Positions 44,550 through 54,527 of a stretch of 64,000 bases of DNA are shown here, in pieces. The notes beneath the pieces are model-generated. The model had not been told where the DNA came from. It made no database searches and worked only from the letters and a program-made list of their open reading frames with translations. The translations under genes and the position numbers were made by a program. Source of the stretch: JAUNBG01 sp964442735 (GTDB lineage: Bacteria > Planctomycetota > Planctomycetia > Pirellulales > Thermoguttaceae); assembly GCA_964442735.1 (NCBI GenBank), contig CAYUAP010000004.1:23201-87200 (forward strand). The letters run 5' to 3'. Position 1 is the stretch's first letter, and every line of letters starts with the position of its first letter.

Positions 44550-46469
44550 ATGCGTTCCGATATTATCAAAGAGGGAGAATCACGAGCTCCCCATCGAAGC
44601 CTTCTCCGAGCCTGCGGCTTGTCGGAAGGGGATTTTAAAAAACCGTTCATCGCGATAGTTGGCAGTCATGTCGATATAATTCCGGGACATGTTCATTTGA
44701 ATGCGGTCAATGAATTTGTGGCCAAATGTGTTCGCGCCGCAGGCGGTGTCCCTTTTGTCTTTAATACTATTGGTATTTGTGATGGTATTGCCATGGGCCA
44801 CGATGGCATGAAGTATTCGCTTGCGAGTCGTGAAATTATTGCCGACTCCGTTGAGTCAATGATCAATGCCCATAAATTCGATGGAATGATTTGCATTCCT
44901 AACTGCGATAAAATAGTGCCCGGTATGTTAATGGCAACGGTCCGTTGTAATATTCCCACTATTTTCGCAAGTGGAGGGCCAATGGAAGCCGGTCATGATA
45001 AAAACGGTAATCCTCTGGATTTGATTTCGACCTTCGCAGCTAGTGCAGCGAAAACCAATGGTATTATTTCCGCTACCGAATTGCGTGAAATCGAACGCGC
45101 CAGTTGTCCTACCTGTGGATCCTGTTCCGGTATGTTTACGGCCAATAGTATGAACTGTCTCTGTGAAGCCCTTGGAATGGCATTTCCCATGAACGGAACT
45201 CTCCTGGCAACCAGTATGGAACGCCAGGTCCTTTACAAACAGGCTGCACAGCGTATCGTCGAAATGATTAAAATTCTCGCTCTTCGCGAAGAGGCCAAGG
45301 CGCAAAACGCCAATCTGGAAGAAATTATTTTCGAAAAAACTGTTCGTAAAGGTGGTGTTGCCAAAAAAGTAAAAAAACGTATTGATCCCAATTTTCCCAT
45401 TCTGCCACGTGAAATTATTACCGGAGATTCTGTCGATAACGCCATGATTCTCGATATGGCTATGGGGGGGAGTTCCAATACGATTCTCCATTTACTCGCT
45501 ATTGCCAACGAAGCCGGTTTGAATTATTCCATTGCACGTTTCAATGAATTGAGTGAATTAACGCCCACAATTTGTAAAGTATCACCGAGTTGCGCCTATC
45601 ATGTTGAAGACGTACATAATTCAGGTGGAATACATACGATTTTAGGGGAATTACGTCGTGGTCGTCCCGATCTGCTCAAGGGAAATGCGCCCACGATTAC
45701 CGGATCTACACTAGGTTCGAACATTGATAAATACGATGTTCGAACACGTAAAGTTTCCAAGGAAGCACTTGCCTGTTATGCGGTTACGCCGGGCGGAAAA
45801 CGAACGAATCAAGGAATGTCCGTTCGTCGTAAATACAAAACGCTATCAGAAGTTCCACTCAATTTTGATCCTAAAGATTGTATTCGAACTTGTGCCAGGG
45901 CCTATAGTCAACGAGGTGGTTTGGCCATTCTGTTTGGTAATCTGGCTCCCAACGGTGCCGTTGTTAAAGAAGCTGGTGTTCTGCCCAGTATGTTGGTTCA
46001 TACCGGACCTGCAGTTGTTTTCGAGTCGGAACCGGAAGCCTATCAGGGAATCGTTAATGGTATGGTGAAGGCGGGCGATGTTGTCGTTGTTCGTTATGAA
46101 GGACCTAAAGGTGGACCCGGCATGCAGGAAATGCTTGGTCCTACAGCAGCTATAAAAGGTGTTAAACTGGATGACTCTGTTGCGTTAATTACCGATGGAC
46201 GTTTTTCAGGAGGTACTGCCGGTGCCTGTATTGGTCATATTAGTCCGGAAGCGGCGGAAAAAGGTCCGATTGGTTTGCTTCAAAACGGCGATATAATTGA
46301 AATCGATATTCCTAACCGTAAACTAAATGTGAAACTGACTGCGGACGAACTGACCAAGCGGGCTAAAAAATTCAAGGCTCCAGATCCTCGTTATACAACC
46401 GGTTATCTGGCAAAATATGCCAAAATGGCCACCAGTGCCGATACCGGAGCTATTTTAAAGATCGAGTAA
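44550..46469 (+). CDS. ilvD: Dihydroxy-acid dehydratase
   Basis: The 639-residue protein begins MRSDIIKEGESRAPHRSLLRACGL and shows the IlvD/Edd Fe-S ligands CIPNCDKIVPGMLMA and SCPTCGSCSGMFTANSMNCL. The later motifs (GRFSGGTAGACIGHISPEAAEKGPIG; AVVFESEPEAYQGI) identify IlvD, which dehydrates 2,3-dihydroxy-acids in valine/isoleucine synthesis. Compared with standard IlvD (about 560-615 residues), a lysine/glutamate-rich insertion lies near residues 240-287 (RKGGVAKKVKKRIDPNFP) before the ALDMA-like region. No other ilv gene is nearby. Edd, a close relative, is less likely because of the ACGL and TGGxRTNQG-type wording (TPGGKRTNQGMSVR). Confidence 0.94.
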   Translation: MRSDIIKEGESRAPHRSLLRACGLSEGDFKKPFIAIVGSHVDIIPGHVHLNAVNEFVAKCVRAAGGVPFVFNTIGICDGIAMGHDGMKYSLASREIIADSVESMINAHKFDGMICIPNCDKIVPGMLMATVRCNIPTIFASGGPMEAGHDKNGNPLDLISTFAASAAKTNGIISATELREIERASCPTCGSCSGMFTANSMNCLCEALGMAFPMNGTLLATSMERQVLYKQAAQRIVEMIKILALREEAKAQNANLEEIIFEKTVRKGGVAKKVKKRIDPNFPILPREIITGDSVDNAMILDMAMGGSSNTILHLLAIANEAGLNYSIARFNELSELTPTICKVSPSCAYHVEDVHNSGGIHTILGELRRGRPDLLKGNAPTITGSTLGSNIDKYDVRTRKVSKEALACYAVTPGGKRTNQGMSVRRKYKTLSEVPLNFDPKDCIRTCARAYSQRGGLAILFGNLAPNGAVVKEAGVLPSMLVHTGPAVVFESEPEAYQGIVNGMVKAGDVVVVRYEGPKGGPGMQEMLGPTAAIKGVKLDDSVALITDGRFSGGTAGACIGHISPEAAEKGPIGLLQNGDIIEIDIPNRKLNVKLTADELTKRAKKFKAPDPRYTTGYLAKYAKMATSADTGAILKIE

Positions 46470-46495
46470 TTTTATAACATTTAATTGGGGAAACC

Positions 46496-49222
46496 ATGTC
46501 TATCTTTAAACGTAATTTTATAGCCTATTTTTTGAATCCAACTGGTTACGTTTTTATTTGCGTTTTTGTTTTGTTGAGTTCCATTGCCGCTTTTTTACCT
46601 GATGAATTTGTTAATACGAATTTGGCCAATCTGTCTCAACTGAATAAATGGTTTCCCTTGATTATGCTGATTTTTATTCCGGCAATAACAATGGGGATCT
46701 GGTCGGAGGAGCGGTGTTATGGGACCGAAGAACTCCTAATGACCATGCCGATTTCTTCTCGAACGATAATAGGAGGAAAGTATGCGGCCGCATTGGGGGT
46801 CTATTCCATCTCTTTGTTATTTTCCATGGGGGCCAATTATACCATTCTCGAATTTCTCGGTAATCCGGATATCGGATTGTTTCTATCGACCTATTTCGGT
46901 TATTGGCTGATTGGTGCCATGATGATATCCATATCCATGTTTGCTTCGTTTTTAACGGCGCAATTGACAGTAGCCTATATTGTCGGTGGATTTCTGAATA
47001 TTCCGCTATTGGCCCTCCAATGGGCGGACGCTGCGCCTGTCTCCCGTCAAACAGCCCTTTTTCTGAAAAATTTGAGTATTGAACATTTTTTTGAGCCGTT
47101 CGGACGTGGTATTATTTCTCTTGCATCCATCGTCTATTTTTTATCGATACCTTGTTTCATGTTGTATCTGTGTCTTGTTATTTTGAATTATAGATCCTGG
47201 TCGGCAAAACATCCGCAATATTACGGATTCCACTATATTTTTCGTGCTGTTGCACTGCTGGTCATTGCTTTTGCGTTGGTGAATATCATCGTTTGTCATG
47301 ATAAACGTATTGATGTTACCGAAGAAAAATTGAGTACACTGTCCCGGGAGTCGTTAACGTTGATTGGAACGGAAAACGCCAAATTTCCCATTATTATCGA
47401 AGCTTGGTTGAGTCCTGATCTGCCCCAGGAATTCGTTCAAACCCGATTGGATATTATCTCTGTTTTAGGGGCGATTAAAGAACGGTCCAAAAGCGAGGTT
47501 TTTGTCGAGATACACGATACGGTTCCCAACACAAAAGAGGCGGTTCGAGTCGAGCGTCAATACGATATTCGTCCACAAAAGGTGATATTTGACGTTCGTG
47601 GTCGGTCTCGGGAAGAGGCGATATTTCTAGCCGTTGTATTTCGTTGCGGTCCAAGAACCGTTGTTATTCCCTTCCTGAATCGTGGTTTATCCGTGGAATA
47701 TGAACTGGTAAATGCCCTTTTGAGTGTCGGAGATCGGGTCAAAAAGCGAATCGGCATATTAAAGACGGCTGCAGGTTTAATGGGGCGGTTTGATTCACAT
47801 GGTAATCTACTGCAAAAATCCTGGACGATTGTCGACGAGTTGGAGAAGCAGTATTTAGTAGAAGAACTCGATCCCAATGACCCGATTCCGTTGAACCTGT
47901 ATAACGCGATACTGGCCGTTCAGCCGTCGTCACTGTCTCCGGTCGGTATGATGAATTTGACCAACGTGGTTCGACAGGGACAACCAACGCTAATATTCGA
48001 AGATCCCTATCCTGTTTTTGCCGAATATTTGCCTGGAACAAAGATTTCCAATATTCCGGGAATGTCAGCCATGTTTCCACCGGGAACACGTGGAGATCCC
48101 AGCCTGTTATGGGCAATGCTTGGAATTACTTTTTCTACCGATATTTTATGGAAAAACTATAATCCCTACCCGAAATTGGCCGCTCTTTCGGAGGAATATG
48201 TTTTTGTTGATGCGACTCCAATCGAGTACAATCGACCTGATAATGTTCCGGAAAAAACTGATCAAACCGGAAAACCAAAATTGAATTCGGTTGTTTCTTT
48301 TGCGAAAGAAGAACCAATGGTGGCGTCATTACAGCATCTTCTATTTCCATTTTGCGGTTCGATCGAGGAACGTGCCAACTCCGAGACGAAATTTACCCCA
48401 TTGATTCAGACGTTAGCTGGTGGTTTTACCGCTCCGGACAATATTCGGGCCCGTGGTATTCGAACCGATAGTTCCCAACGGGAAAATCGCGAAAAAATCT
48501 ATACGTTAGCTGCCCGTATTACCGGTCAGGTTCCGAGGGCATTTCTGCCCCCCAATCTGATTGCCGGAAAAAAACCGGAGTTCAATGTCGTTCTGGTTTC
48601 AGACGTTGATCTTTTAACGCCTGGTTTCTTTAAAATCAGGGAGATGGGAACCGATGTGCGCAGTGGTGTCACGCTTGATTTCGATAATGTCAATTTTATT
48701 CTGAACGCGATAGACTCGGTTGCGGGCGAAAAAGAACTGATCCCTGTTCGTGCCCGTCGTACTCGTCATCGTACTTTAACACGAATCGAGGAGACGACAC
48801 GAAAAATTCGCGATAAAGCCATGGTAGAGCAGATTGCCTTTCTCAAGGACTACGAAGCCTATCGTAAACAGGAGGAAGATGCACTTCAGAAGAAGGTTCT
48901 CGAATTAACGAATAAAAACACCGGTAAACAGAATACAATGACAAGAGAGGAGAGTTTGGAACTACAAACGGCATATGTGGGAACACAACAGCGCGTTAAT
49001 CAGCTCCTGGAGGAAAAACGGCGTCAGTATGAACGTAAAGTCGAGGAATCACAACGGGAAGTGGACGAATTTGTTCGACAAGTTCAAGGCCGATATAAAT
49101 TATATACAGTTTTATTACCGCCGATTCTTCCTTTAATGATTGGTTTGGGTGTTTGGTTTCATCGAAGAAGACAGCAACGTGTTTTCCGTCGACCTGATAT
49201 TGGACTGGGTAGTTCGAAATGA
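46496..49222 (+). CDS. Fused ABC-2 permease / GldG-like protein
   Basis: The 908-residue protein has an N-terminal half (residues 1-275) with about six membrane helices typical of ABC-2 permeases of the GldF kind (MSIFKRNFIAYFLNPTGYVFICVFVLLSS; GTEELLMTMPISSRTIIGGKYAAALGVYSI). It is followed by a GldG-like extracytoplasmic domain (DVTEEKLSTLSRESLTLIGTENAKFPIIIEAWLSPDLP). The C-terminus has a coiled coil (residues about 770-875, rich in E/K/Q) and a last membrane helix (LYTVLLPPILPLMIGLGVWFHRRRQQR). GldF and GldG are usually separate and act with the ATPase GldA; here they are fused and no ATPase gene adjoins. The gene overlaps the dus gene by four bases. GldFG relatives are linked to gliding and export, but outside Bacteroidota their role is unknown. 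Confidence 0.8.
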   Translation: MSIFKRNFIAYFLNPTGYVFICVFVLLSSIAAFLPDEFVNTNLANLSQLNKWFPLIMLIFIPAITMGIWSEERCYGTEELLMTMPISSRTIIGGKYAAALGVYSISLLFSMGANYTILEFLGNPDIGLFLSTYFGYWLIGAMMISISMFASFLTAQLTVAYIVGGFLNIPLLALQWADAAPVSRQTALFLKNLSIEHFFEPFGRGIISLASIVYFLSIPCFMLYLCLVILNYRSWSAKHPQYYGFHYIFRAVALLVIAFALVNIIVCHDKRIDVTEEKLSTLSRESLTLIGTENAKFPIIIEAWLSPDLPQEFVQTRLDIISVLGAIKERSKSEVFVEIHDTVPNTKEAVRVERQYDIRPQKVIFDVRGRSREEAIFLAVVFRCGPRTVVIPFLNRGLSVEYELVNALLSVGDRVKKRIGILKTAAGLMGRFDSHGNLLQKSWTIVDELEKQYLVEELDPNDPIPLNLYNAILAVQPSSLSPVGMMNLTNVVRQGQPTLIFEDPYPVFAEYLPGTKISNIPGMSAMFPPGTRGDPSLLWAMLGITFSTDILWKNYNPYPKLAALSEEYVFVDATPIEYNRPDNVPEKTDQTGKPKLNSVVSFAKEEPMVASLQHLLFPFCGSIEERANSETKFTPLIQTLAGGFTAPDNIRARGIRTDSSQRENREKIYTLAARITGQVPRAFLPPNLIAGKKPEFNVVLVSDVDLLTPGFFKIREMGTDVRSGVTLDFDNVNFILNAIDSVAGEKELIPVRARRTRHRTLTRIEETTRKIRDKAMVEQIAFLKDYEAYRKQEEDALQKKVLELTNKNTGKQNTMTREESLELQTAYVGTQQRVNQLLEEKRRQYERKVEESQREVDEFVRQVQGRYKLYTVLLPPILPLMIGLGVWFHRRRQQRVFRRPDIGLGSSK

Positions 49223-50223
49223 CAGTAGAGCGTCCTCCTTTGGTTATCGGTAATATTCCGATTGATCCACCTGTTTTATCTGCACCAATGGCCGGTTTGA
49301 GTGATCGGCCCTGGCGTCGTCTGCTCCGATCATTGGAAGGGCCGGGCTTAATTGAAACGGAAATGGTCAGTGCCCGTGCTTTTGTTCACCTGGAGCAGAA
49401 GGGGGAAGATCTTCCCGCCCGACTTCAAGGAGTCGAAACGGAGGAACGTCCGTTAGCCGTTCAAATCTGGGATAATGATCCTGTTGCGCTGGCACAAACG
49501 GCTGTCCGATTGGTTCAGGATTACCATGTCAGTATTATCGACATGAATTTCGGCTGTCCTGCCCCAAAAATAGTACGAAATTCATCCAGCGGATCCTGGC
49601 TCCTTCGTGATCCGAATCGGGTAGGGGAACTGGTGGGCCAAGTCGTTCAGGCCGTTTTTCCTGTACCGGTCATGGCGAAAATCAGACTCGGATTGACCCA
49701 GGGAACAATCAATGCTATTGATGTAGCGCAGGCGATCGAAGGGGCGGGGGCTGCCGCGTTAACCGTTCATGGTCGAACGACGAGTCAAATGTATACTGGA
49801 AATGCCAATTGGGATGAAATAGCAAAAATCAAGCCGTATTTAAAACGTATTCCGTTAATTGGCAATGGTGATATAAAAATGGTGGAAGATGCAATTTTCC
49901 GATTACAAAATTATCCAATCGACGGTATTATGATTGGTCGAGGGGCCTTGGAGAGACCTTGGATTTTTCGTCAGATTCGAGAGGCACTTGCCGGTCTTCC
50001 TGTTTCACCGACTCCTTCGTTAGCGGAACAAAAGGAGATATTACTTCGTCATTTTCAATATTCCGTAGAGGATTTCCCTGTGGAAAAAGCAGTCTCCCTG
50101 ATGCGCCGTTTCGCCTGTTTCTATTCGAAGAATAAACCGGGGGGAAGGTCTTTCCGTTATAATATCTGTTCCGCAAGAACGAAAGATGAATTTATGACGC
50201 TTGTGGATACACTTTTTCAATAG
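49219..50223 (+). CDS. dusB: tRNA-dihydrouridine synthase
   Basis: The 334-residue protein has the Dus TIM-barrel. APMAGLSDRPWRRLLRSL is the FMN-binding start, DMNFGCPAPKIVRNSSSGSWLLRDP holds the catalytic Cys, VHGRTTSQMYTGNANWDEIAKIK and IPLIGNGDI are the next conserved strands, and GIMIGRGALERPWIF closes the barrel. It reduces specific uridines in the D-loop of tRNA with FMN and NADPH. The DusB subgroup is favoured by length and wording, though the subclass is not certain. ATG overlaps the preceding stop (ATGA), so it is translated with the ABC fusion gene; no functional link is apparent. Confidence 0.92.
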   Translation: MTVERPPLVIGNIPIDPPVLSAPMAGLSDRPWRRLLRSLEGPGLIETEMVSARAFVHLEQKGEDLPARLQGVETEERPLAVQIWDNDPVALAQTAVRLVQDYHVSIIDMNFGCPAPKIVRNSSSGSWLLRDPNRVGELVGQVVQAVFPVPVMAKIRLGLTQGTINAIDVAQAIEGAGAAALTVHGRTTSQMYTGNANWDEIAKIKPYLKRIPLIGNGDIKMVEDAIFRLQNYPIDGIMIGRGALERPWIFRQIREALAGLPVSPTPSLAEQKEILLRHFQYSVEDFPVEKAVSLMRRFACFYSKNKPGGRSFRYNICSARTKDEFMTLVDTLFQ

Positions 50224-50907
50224 AATGTTGATGTGTAAACATAATGAAATGACTAGTGGTTGGTAACTCTTTAATACAGGAGTTGACCGGGGCATTTGAC
50301 AGGACTGGTATGCGGACGTTTCGTCCATATTATCTATCATAAAATGTAACCGTTCACGGATATAAAGTGAAACCACGGATAACACTGATTTTCACGGATA
50401 AATTTTTGACAAACAAACTATTTTATGATAAATTATTTATTATAATAGATATCAATGTTTAGTATGCTATTGTAAATATTGTATTTTATGGCAGACTATC
50501 TGTGTTTATCCGTGATATCCGTGGTTCCAAAATCAATCGTGAATGGTTACCATAAAGCAGGCTGTCTGCCTGTTTTGAAAAGAAGGAATTTAAAACGGCC
50601 TTGAGTATCAAGAATTGTCTGCGACCAGGGAATGGTTTTCATTTCGGGAGGTAGAAAAATTGATGAATAGAGGAGGAAAAGGATTTTAATAAAAGTATTA
50701 GAGGGATTTTGAGGAAATTATTTTTCAAAAAGTACCTCTCAAGATACTGTTAATGGGCATAATATCAAATATACTGAATGGAATGTCCAGCCTCAATATC
50801 GAATAAATCCATTAGTTATTTCCTCCTGATATTTCGTTTCATCCCCGAAAAACAGCCTCTAAACTATCGTTTTTAAAGTTATACCCCAAAATATGAACAG
50901 TTGGAGA
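50224..50907. other. Repeat-filled intergenic region after dusB
   Basis: Holds a family A2-like left end near 50250 (ACTAGTGGTTGGTAACTCTT), a partial A hairpin GCGGACGTTTCGTCC, family B copy 4, a family A right end to about 50608, then about 300 AT-rich bases in which I see no gene or motif. Confidence 0.65.
50346..50550. mobile_element. Family B (IS66-like MITE) copy 4, inserted in a family A element
   Basis: A 205-bp element in the reverse orientation to copies 1-3: GTAACCGTTCACGGATATAA at the left and CGTGAATGGTTAC at the right. The flanks CATAAAAT (50338-50345) and CATAAAGC (50551-50558) match at 6 of 8 positions, a decayed target duplication. Removing it joins a family A left half to GCAGGCTGTCTGCCTGTTTT. 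Confidence 0.78.
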
Positions 50908-51855
50908 CTACTCAAACGTAATTTCGTAGGCGTGGCCCGCGAAATTTCCTCCGACGACATACTGCATGGTATATTTTGAGTAGGGACCACTCCAATTGAA
51001 ATGAAGATGTCCGCACAGTATGGCCTTTATGAGCGGTTGATTCTTCATCCAGTCGAGAAAATCGAGCGTTGAAAGGTCCGCTTTCTGCTGTTCCAGTCGA
51101 GAACGTTCATAGGATTGTATCTTTGAATTGGGAGCCCCGAGAAGATAGGCGCTTTTCTCTTTACGATGAATGATCATTTCATCGAACAGTTCGGGCGTAT
51201 ATAAAGGACAATGGCACATGGCTATGATTGGCAGTCCTTTTGCTACTTCCGCTTTAAATTGTGCTAATTGATTAGCCGTAACATTGTAATATACGTCGTC
51301 AAAAGCAATGAAATTAACATTATTTATGACTTTTGAGGCGAATGTTATATTATTGGGATATACCTTTTGAACGCGATCATACGATTGCAATTTATAGGCA
51401 GCGTCCTCTTTCGCCTCGCCAACATACTGACTAAATTCATGATTACCGGAGGATGCAAAACAAAAAGCATCCTTTAATTTTGATTGAATGGCCTCTAAAT
51501 TACTGTTACTGACAAAATCGATCAGATCGCCCGTATGAAGAAAAAGTTCCTTGTTCTTTTGAGCGTAATTCAGAGCGGCGTCGAAATATCCTTCTCCCTT
51601 GGAAAAATAACGGCGACGGCTATCGGCCAATTTTCTTTTTCGTTCGTTTTCACGAGCATCCGCAAAACAAAAATGCGAGTCAGAAACATGAATCGCTTTA
51701 AATGGACTTGATGCTCCTGCCTTTATTGTGATCGGAACAATTTTCAGTTTTAATTCGTCGTCGGCAAAAACGTTCTGCTGACCGTTATAAAGTATTGTAG
51801 TTACAAGACTTGCTCCTACACTTGTCTGTAAAAATTCTCTTCGATTCAATTTCAT
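50908..51855 (-). CDS. Secreted calcineurin-like metallophosphoesterase
   Basis: The 315-residue protein begins MKLNRREFLQTSVGASLVTTILYNG, a Tat-like leader with RREFLQ. The metallophosphoesterase motifs are in order: HVSDSHF (DxH), LHTGDLIDF (GD), ASSGNHEF (GNHE), MCHCPLYTPE (His) and CGHLHFNW (GHxH). The second ligand motif is GDLIDF, a variant with Asp kept. It is a metal-dependent phosphatase or phosphodiesterase exported by Tat; no substrate is suggested by its neighbours. It stands alone between two repeat-rich gaps. Confidence 0.85.
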   Translation of the reverse strand: MKLNRREFLQTSVGASLVTTILYNGQQNVFADDELKLKIVPITIKAGASSPFKAIHVSDSHFCFADARENERKRKLADSRRRYFSKGEGYFDAALNYAQKNKELFLHTGDLIDFVSNSNLEAIQSKLKDAFCFASSGNHEFSQYVGEAKEDAAYKLQSYDRVQKVYPNNITFASKVINNVNFIAFDDVYYNVTANQLAQFKAEVAKGLPIIAMCHCPLYTPELFDEMIIHRKEKSAYLLGAPNSKIQSYERSRLEQQKADLSTLDFLDWMKNQPLIKAILCGHLHFNWSGPYSKYTMQYVVGGNFAGHAYEITFE

Positions 51856-52125
51856 AATTCTTTTCTCTTTTTTCTATGGAATACTTGAAAACAGTAGTTT
51901 TGAGACAGTTTTTAGTGAATAAAACGAAATACCACAAAACGGGATAAATCGAGTTTCTGTATTTTTGGGGGATAACGCCCGATGAAAGGAAAACACTTCG
52001 ATATTTCCGCCAGAATGTTCGCAAAACAAATTACAAGAAGAAATTTAATGAATTTCCCTCAAAATTCGATTGTGACACGAACGTTCCATTCAAAATACTT
52101 GATATTATAGTGTTTGTGGTTATTA

Positions 52126-52244
52126 TATACTCAAGGTCGTTATAAAAGTCTATTTTTCAAAACAGGCGAGACACCTGTTTTGGGGATGCGGACGAGACGT
52201 TCATACTCCCAGGAAATGCCGAATTTATAACGTCGTACAGTATA
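52126..52244. mobile_element. Family A twin-hairpin element
   Basis: A 119-bp element: TATACTCAAGGTCGTTATAA at the left, AAAACAGGCGAGACACCTGTTTT and GCGGACGAGACGTTC within, TTTATAACGTCGTACAGTA at the right. The remainder of 51856-52476 shows no gene; the stretch after it (TACTTGTGGTAGACAACTGG) resembles the A2 right end. Confidence 0.85.
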
Positions 52245-52476
52245 GTACTTGTGGTAGACAACTGGTTGATAAATCAATTAAAGACGGTCGAATAGGGAAT
52301 AGCTATACTTTGATAACCCATATTTTTAAGAGTTTATAGCCATTAGTAGTATATTGGGGAATTTTTTTAAAAAAAGTTCCCCAACTTCCTTCTTAAAACT
52401 TTTGAAGGATCTTCCGTTTCTTCCTCTTGATTTATCGAACCTTTACAATGTGGAATGAAAATTATCTTTCATTCCT

Positions 52477-54471
52477 TTATCTCGTTTTTACAACAATTCC
52501 CTTGAGGAGATCTTCCGCAGCTCCTTTTGTTTCCGGTGTTTTCGCTTTATTGACTACCTTGTGCAAATAATCCTGAACTTCTTTATCGTTCATGTTTATT
52601 TGACGGGAAATCCCAATGATTGCCGAACAAGCGTCTTCACACGTTTCCTCTTTTTCCAGATAGGGGGCGACCATAGGGAGTGCTGTCTTCGAGTCAATAC
52701 GTCCAACGGCACCAATCCATAATTTGAGTTCGTCCAGGCGAGTTACAAATGGCAGGACATTTTTGGCCATATTCATTTTCGTTCCGGCGTCCATACGCAT
52801 TTGACGAATAATTCGAATATAGCCGCGTATGGCCCGAACTTGAAGTTTTGGATCTTTAATGTTCTTAACGGCGTCGAGAAGACCACTTGCAGCCGCATGA
52901 TTCGGCCAGTTTCCTAAAACGCGCAGTACGTTGTCTTTAAGTTCCATATCGTTACCGTTGACTGCTTGGAATAATACCTTCAGTACTTTACCGCTTCCTG
53001 TTAAGGCCAATGTATCAATAAAAAGCTGTTTCTGTTTGTTATCCTGTTTATTGTAATATTCCAACAGTATATCGGCGGCAACTTCCTTCTCGGAGGAAGC
53101 ATTAATGATACCATTAATTGTCTGAAGAACGTCACCCTGATATGCTGTTGTATTCGGACCAATCATGGTCATTAACTGTGGAAGTTCACGAACGGTCATA
53201 ATAGCGATACAGGCTTTACTTGCGTTACCGCGAATATCTTTATTCTCCGATTTCAGATCGGCGCAATAGATTGGGATTCCTGCCTTGATCTGACGAAGTC
53301 GGGCTAAATCCAACATAAAGCATCGGAATGGTCCTTCGTTCTTTTTAAGCATATCGATAACCAGATCATCCATTTTTGGATCTTCTATATCGCCGAGGCA
53401 GTGGAGATGGGCAACGACAACACTCCAGTCCCCCTTTTGCGAGGCCAAACTACTGGCAAATAAATCTTTTGCGTGACTGACATCGGCGATAGTACCCAAT
53501 GTTTTCAACGATTCATTTCGAAGCTCGATTTTATCGGCAGCGCAAGGTGTCGTTGCCAATTTAAGGATCATAGGCAAGGCACTCTTGACTTTGTAGGAAC
53601 GAATGTAATCTAAAATAAACAACTGTTTTGCTAAACAGTACTTTTCGAAATCCTTTTGGAAGATGGCGATAATTGAATTCGAATCCACTAACCGAACGCC
53701 TTGCTGTGCCGCATTGAATAATTCGCGACTATCGGAATCCATACCCTTTTTAAACCAAGTCATTTGTTCTTCTCCAGAAGAAGTGGAGATTAAGCCATAC
53801 AAAGCTGCCCCCTGATAGGTTGATAAAATATCTTTTGTATTGAAAACGAGTTGATAAAGAGCACTGGCGGAAGAGTTTTTTTCCGCAGTCGTCATATTGT
53901 GTACACAGGAAAAGATTGCAGAAACTATTATATTACGTTTGGAGGAGTCTGACTTTTTCCAAGCGACTTCCAGAACGTGTGCGGCACTTGGAGATCCGAG
54001 TTGGCCCAAGGCACCCGCCGCCGCCTTTTGTATATCCACTTCCGGACGATCAAGATATTCGGCCACAGCGGGAACAGAAATATCGTTACGTCGTTCCCCC
54101 AACGTTCGGAGTATACCGGGAACAAGTTCTGGTTTATCGACTTTCTTCAGTGCGTCAATCATTGCTTTATCGGCTTCCTGTCCGGGAATCTGACGAAGAG
54201 CAATTCGAACGTAATGGGAAAGAGCCGGATCGTTTAAATAGTTTACGAGAACTGGAATCGAGGCTGCTGTACCGCGTTGGGCGACCAGCTTGCAGGTATA
54301 CATCTTCTGATAGTATGATTTCTCCGGACTCTTTAATATAGCGGCCAAGTCGGCGGCTTCGTTGGAACTCGGTAGTTTGATCGGCTCTTCCTGGCTCCTA
54401 ATCGACGTACTAATGGCCAAAAATAGAAGGAGTGTCAAAAATAACGATTTTCTATTGAATCTAATGTTCAT
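52477..54471 (-). CDS. Secreted HEAT-repeat protein
   Basis: The 664-residue protein has a signal peptide (NRKSLFLTLLLFLAISTSIRS). The body is a series of HEAT/PBS-like helical pairs, for example KPELVPGILRTLGERRNDISVPAVAEYLDRPEVDIQKAAAGALGQLGSPSAAHVLEVAWK, with later repeats VARIDS.., LQVRAIRGYIRIIRQ and IGAVGRIDSKTALPMVAPYLEKEE. Such solenoids are protein-protein scaffolds, and in planctomycetes and related phyla they are often encoded beside Gfo/Idh/MocA proteins, as here: the oxidoreductase at 54528 lies 56 bases upstream on the same strand. No catalytic motif is visible. It may organise a periplasmic complex with its partner; inference. Confidence 0.82.
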   Translation of the reverse strand: MNIRFNRKSLFLTLLLFLAISTSIRSQEEPIKLPSSNEAADLAAILKSPEKSYYQKMYTCKLVAQRGTAASIPVLVNYLNDPALSHYVRIALRQIPGQEADKAMIDALKKVDKPELVPGILRTLGERRNDISVPAVAEYLDRPEVDIQKAAAGALGQLGSPSAAHVLEVAWKKSDSSKRNIIVSAIFSCVHNMTTAEKNSSASALYQLVFNTKDILSTYQGAALYGLISTSSGEEQMTWFKKGMDSDSRELFNAAQQGVRLVDSNSIIAIFQKDFEKYCLAKQLFILDYIRSYKVKSALPMILKLATTPCAADKIELRNESLKTLGTIADVSHAKDLFASSLASQKGDWSVVVAHLHCLGDIEDPKMDDLVIDMLKKNEGPFRCFMLDLARLRQIKAGIPIYCADLKSENKDIRGNASKACIAIMTVRELPQLMTMIGPNTTAYQGDVLQTINGIINASSEKEVAADILLEYYNKQDNKQKQLFIDTLALTGSGKVLKVLFQAVNGNDMELKDNVLRVLGNWPNHAAASGLLDAVKNIKDPKLQVRAIRGYIRIIRQMRMDAGTKMNMAKNVLPFVTRLDELKLWIGAVGRIDSKTALPMVAPYLEKEETCEDACSAIIGISRQINMNDKEVQDYLHKVVNKAKTPETKGAAEDLLKGIVVKTR

Positions 54472-54527
54472 GGTCTATAACCTCTCTATTATTTTTTATT
54501 TTACTGTTCTTTCAGGTTCATTAACTA

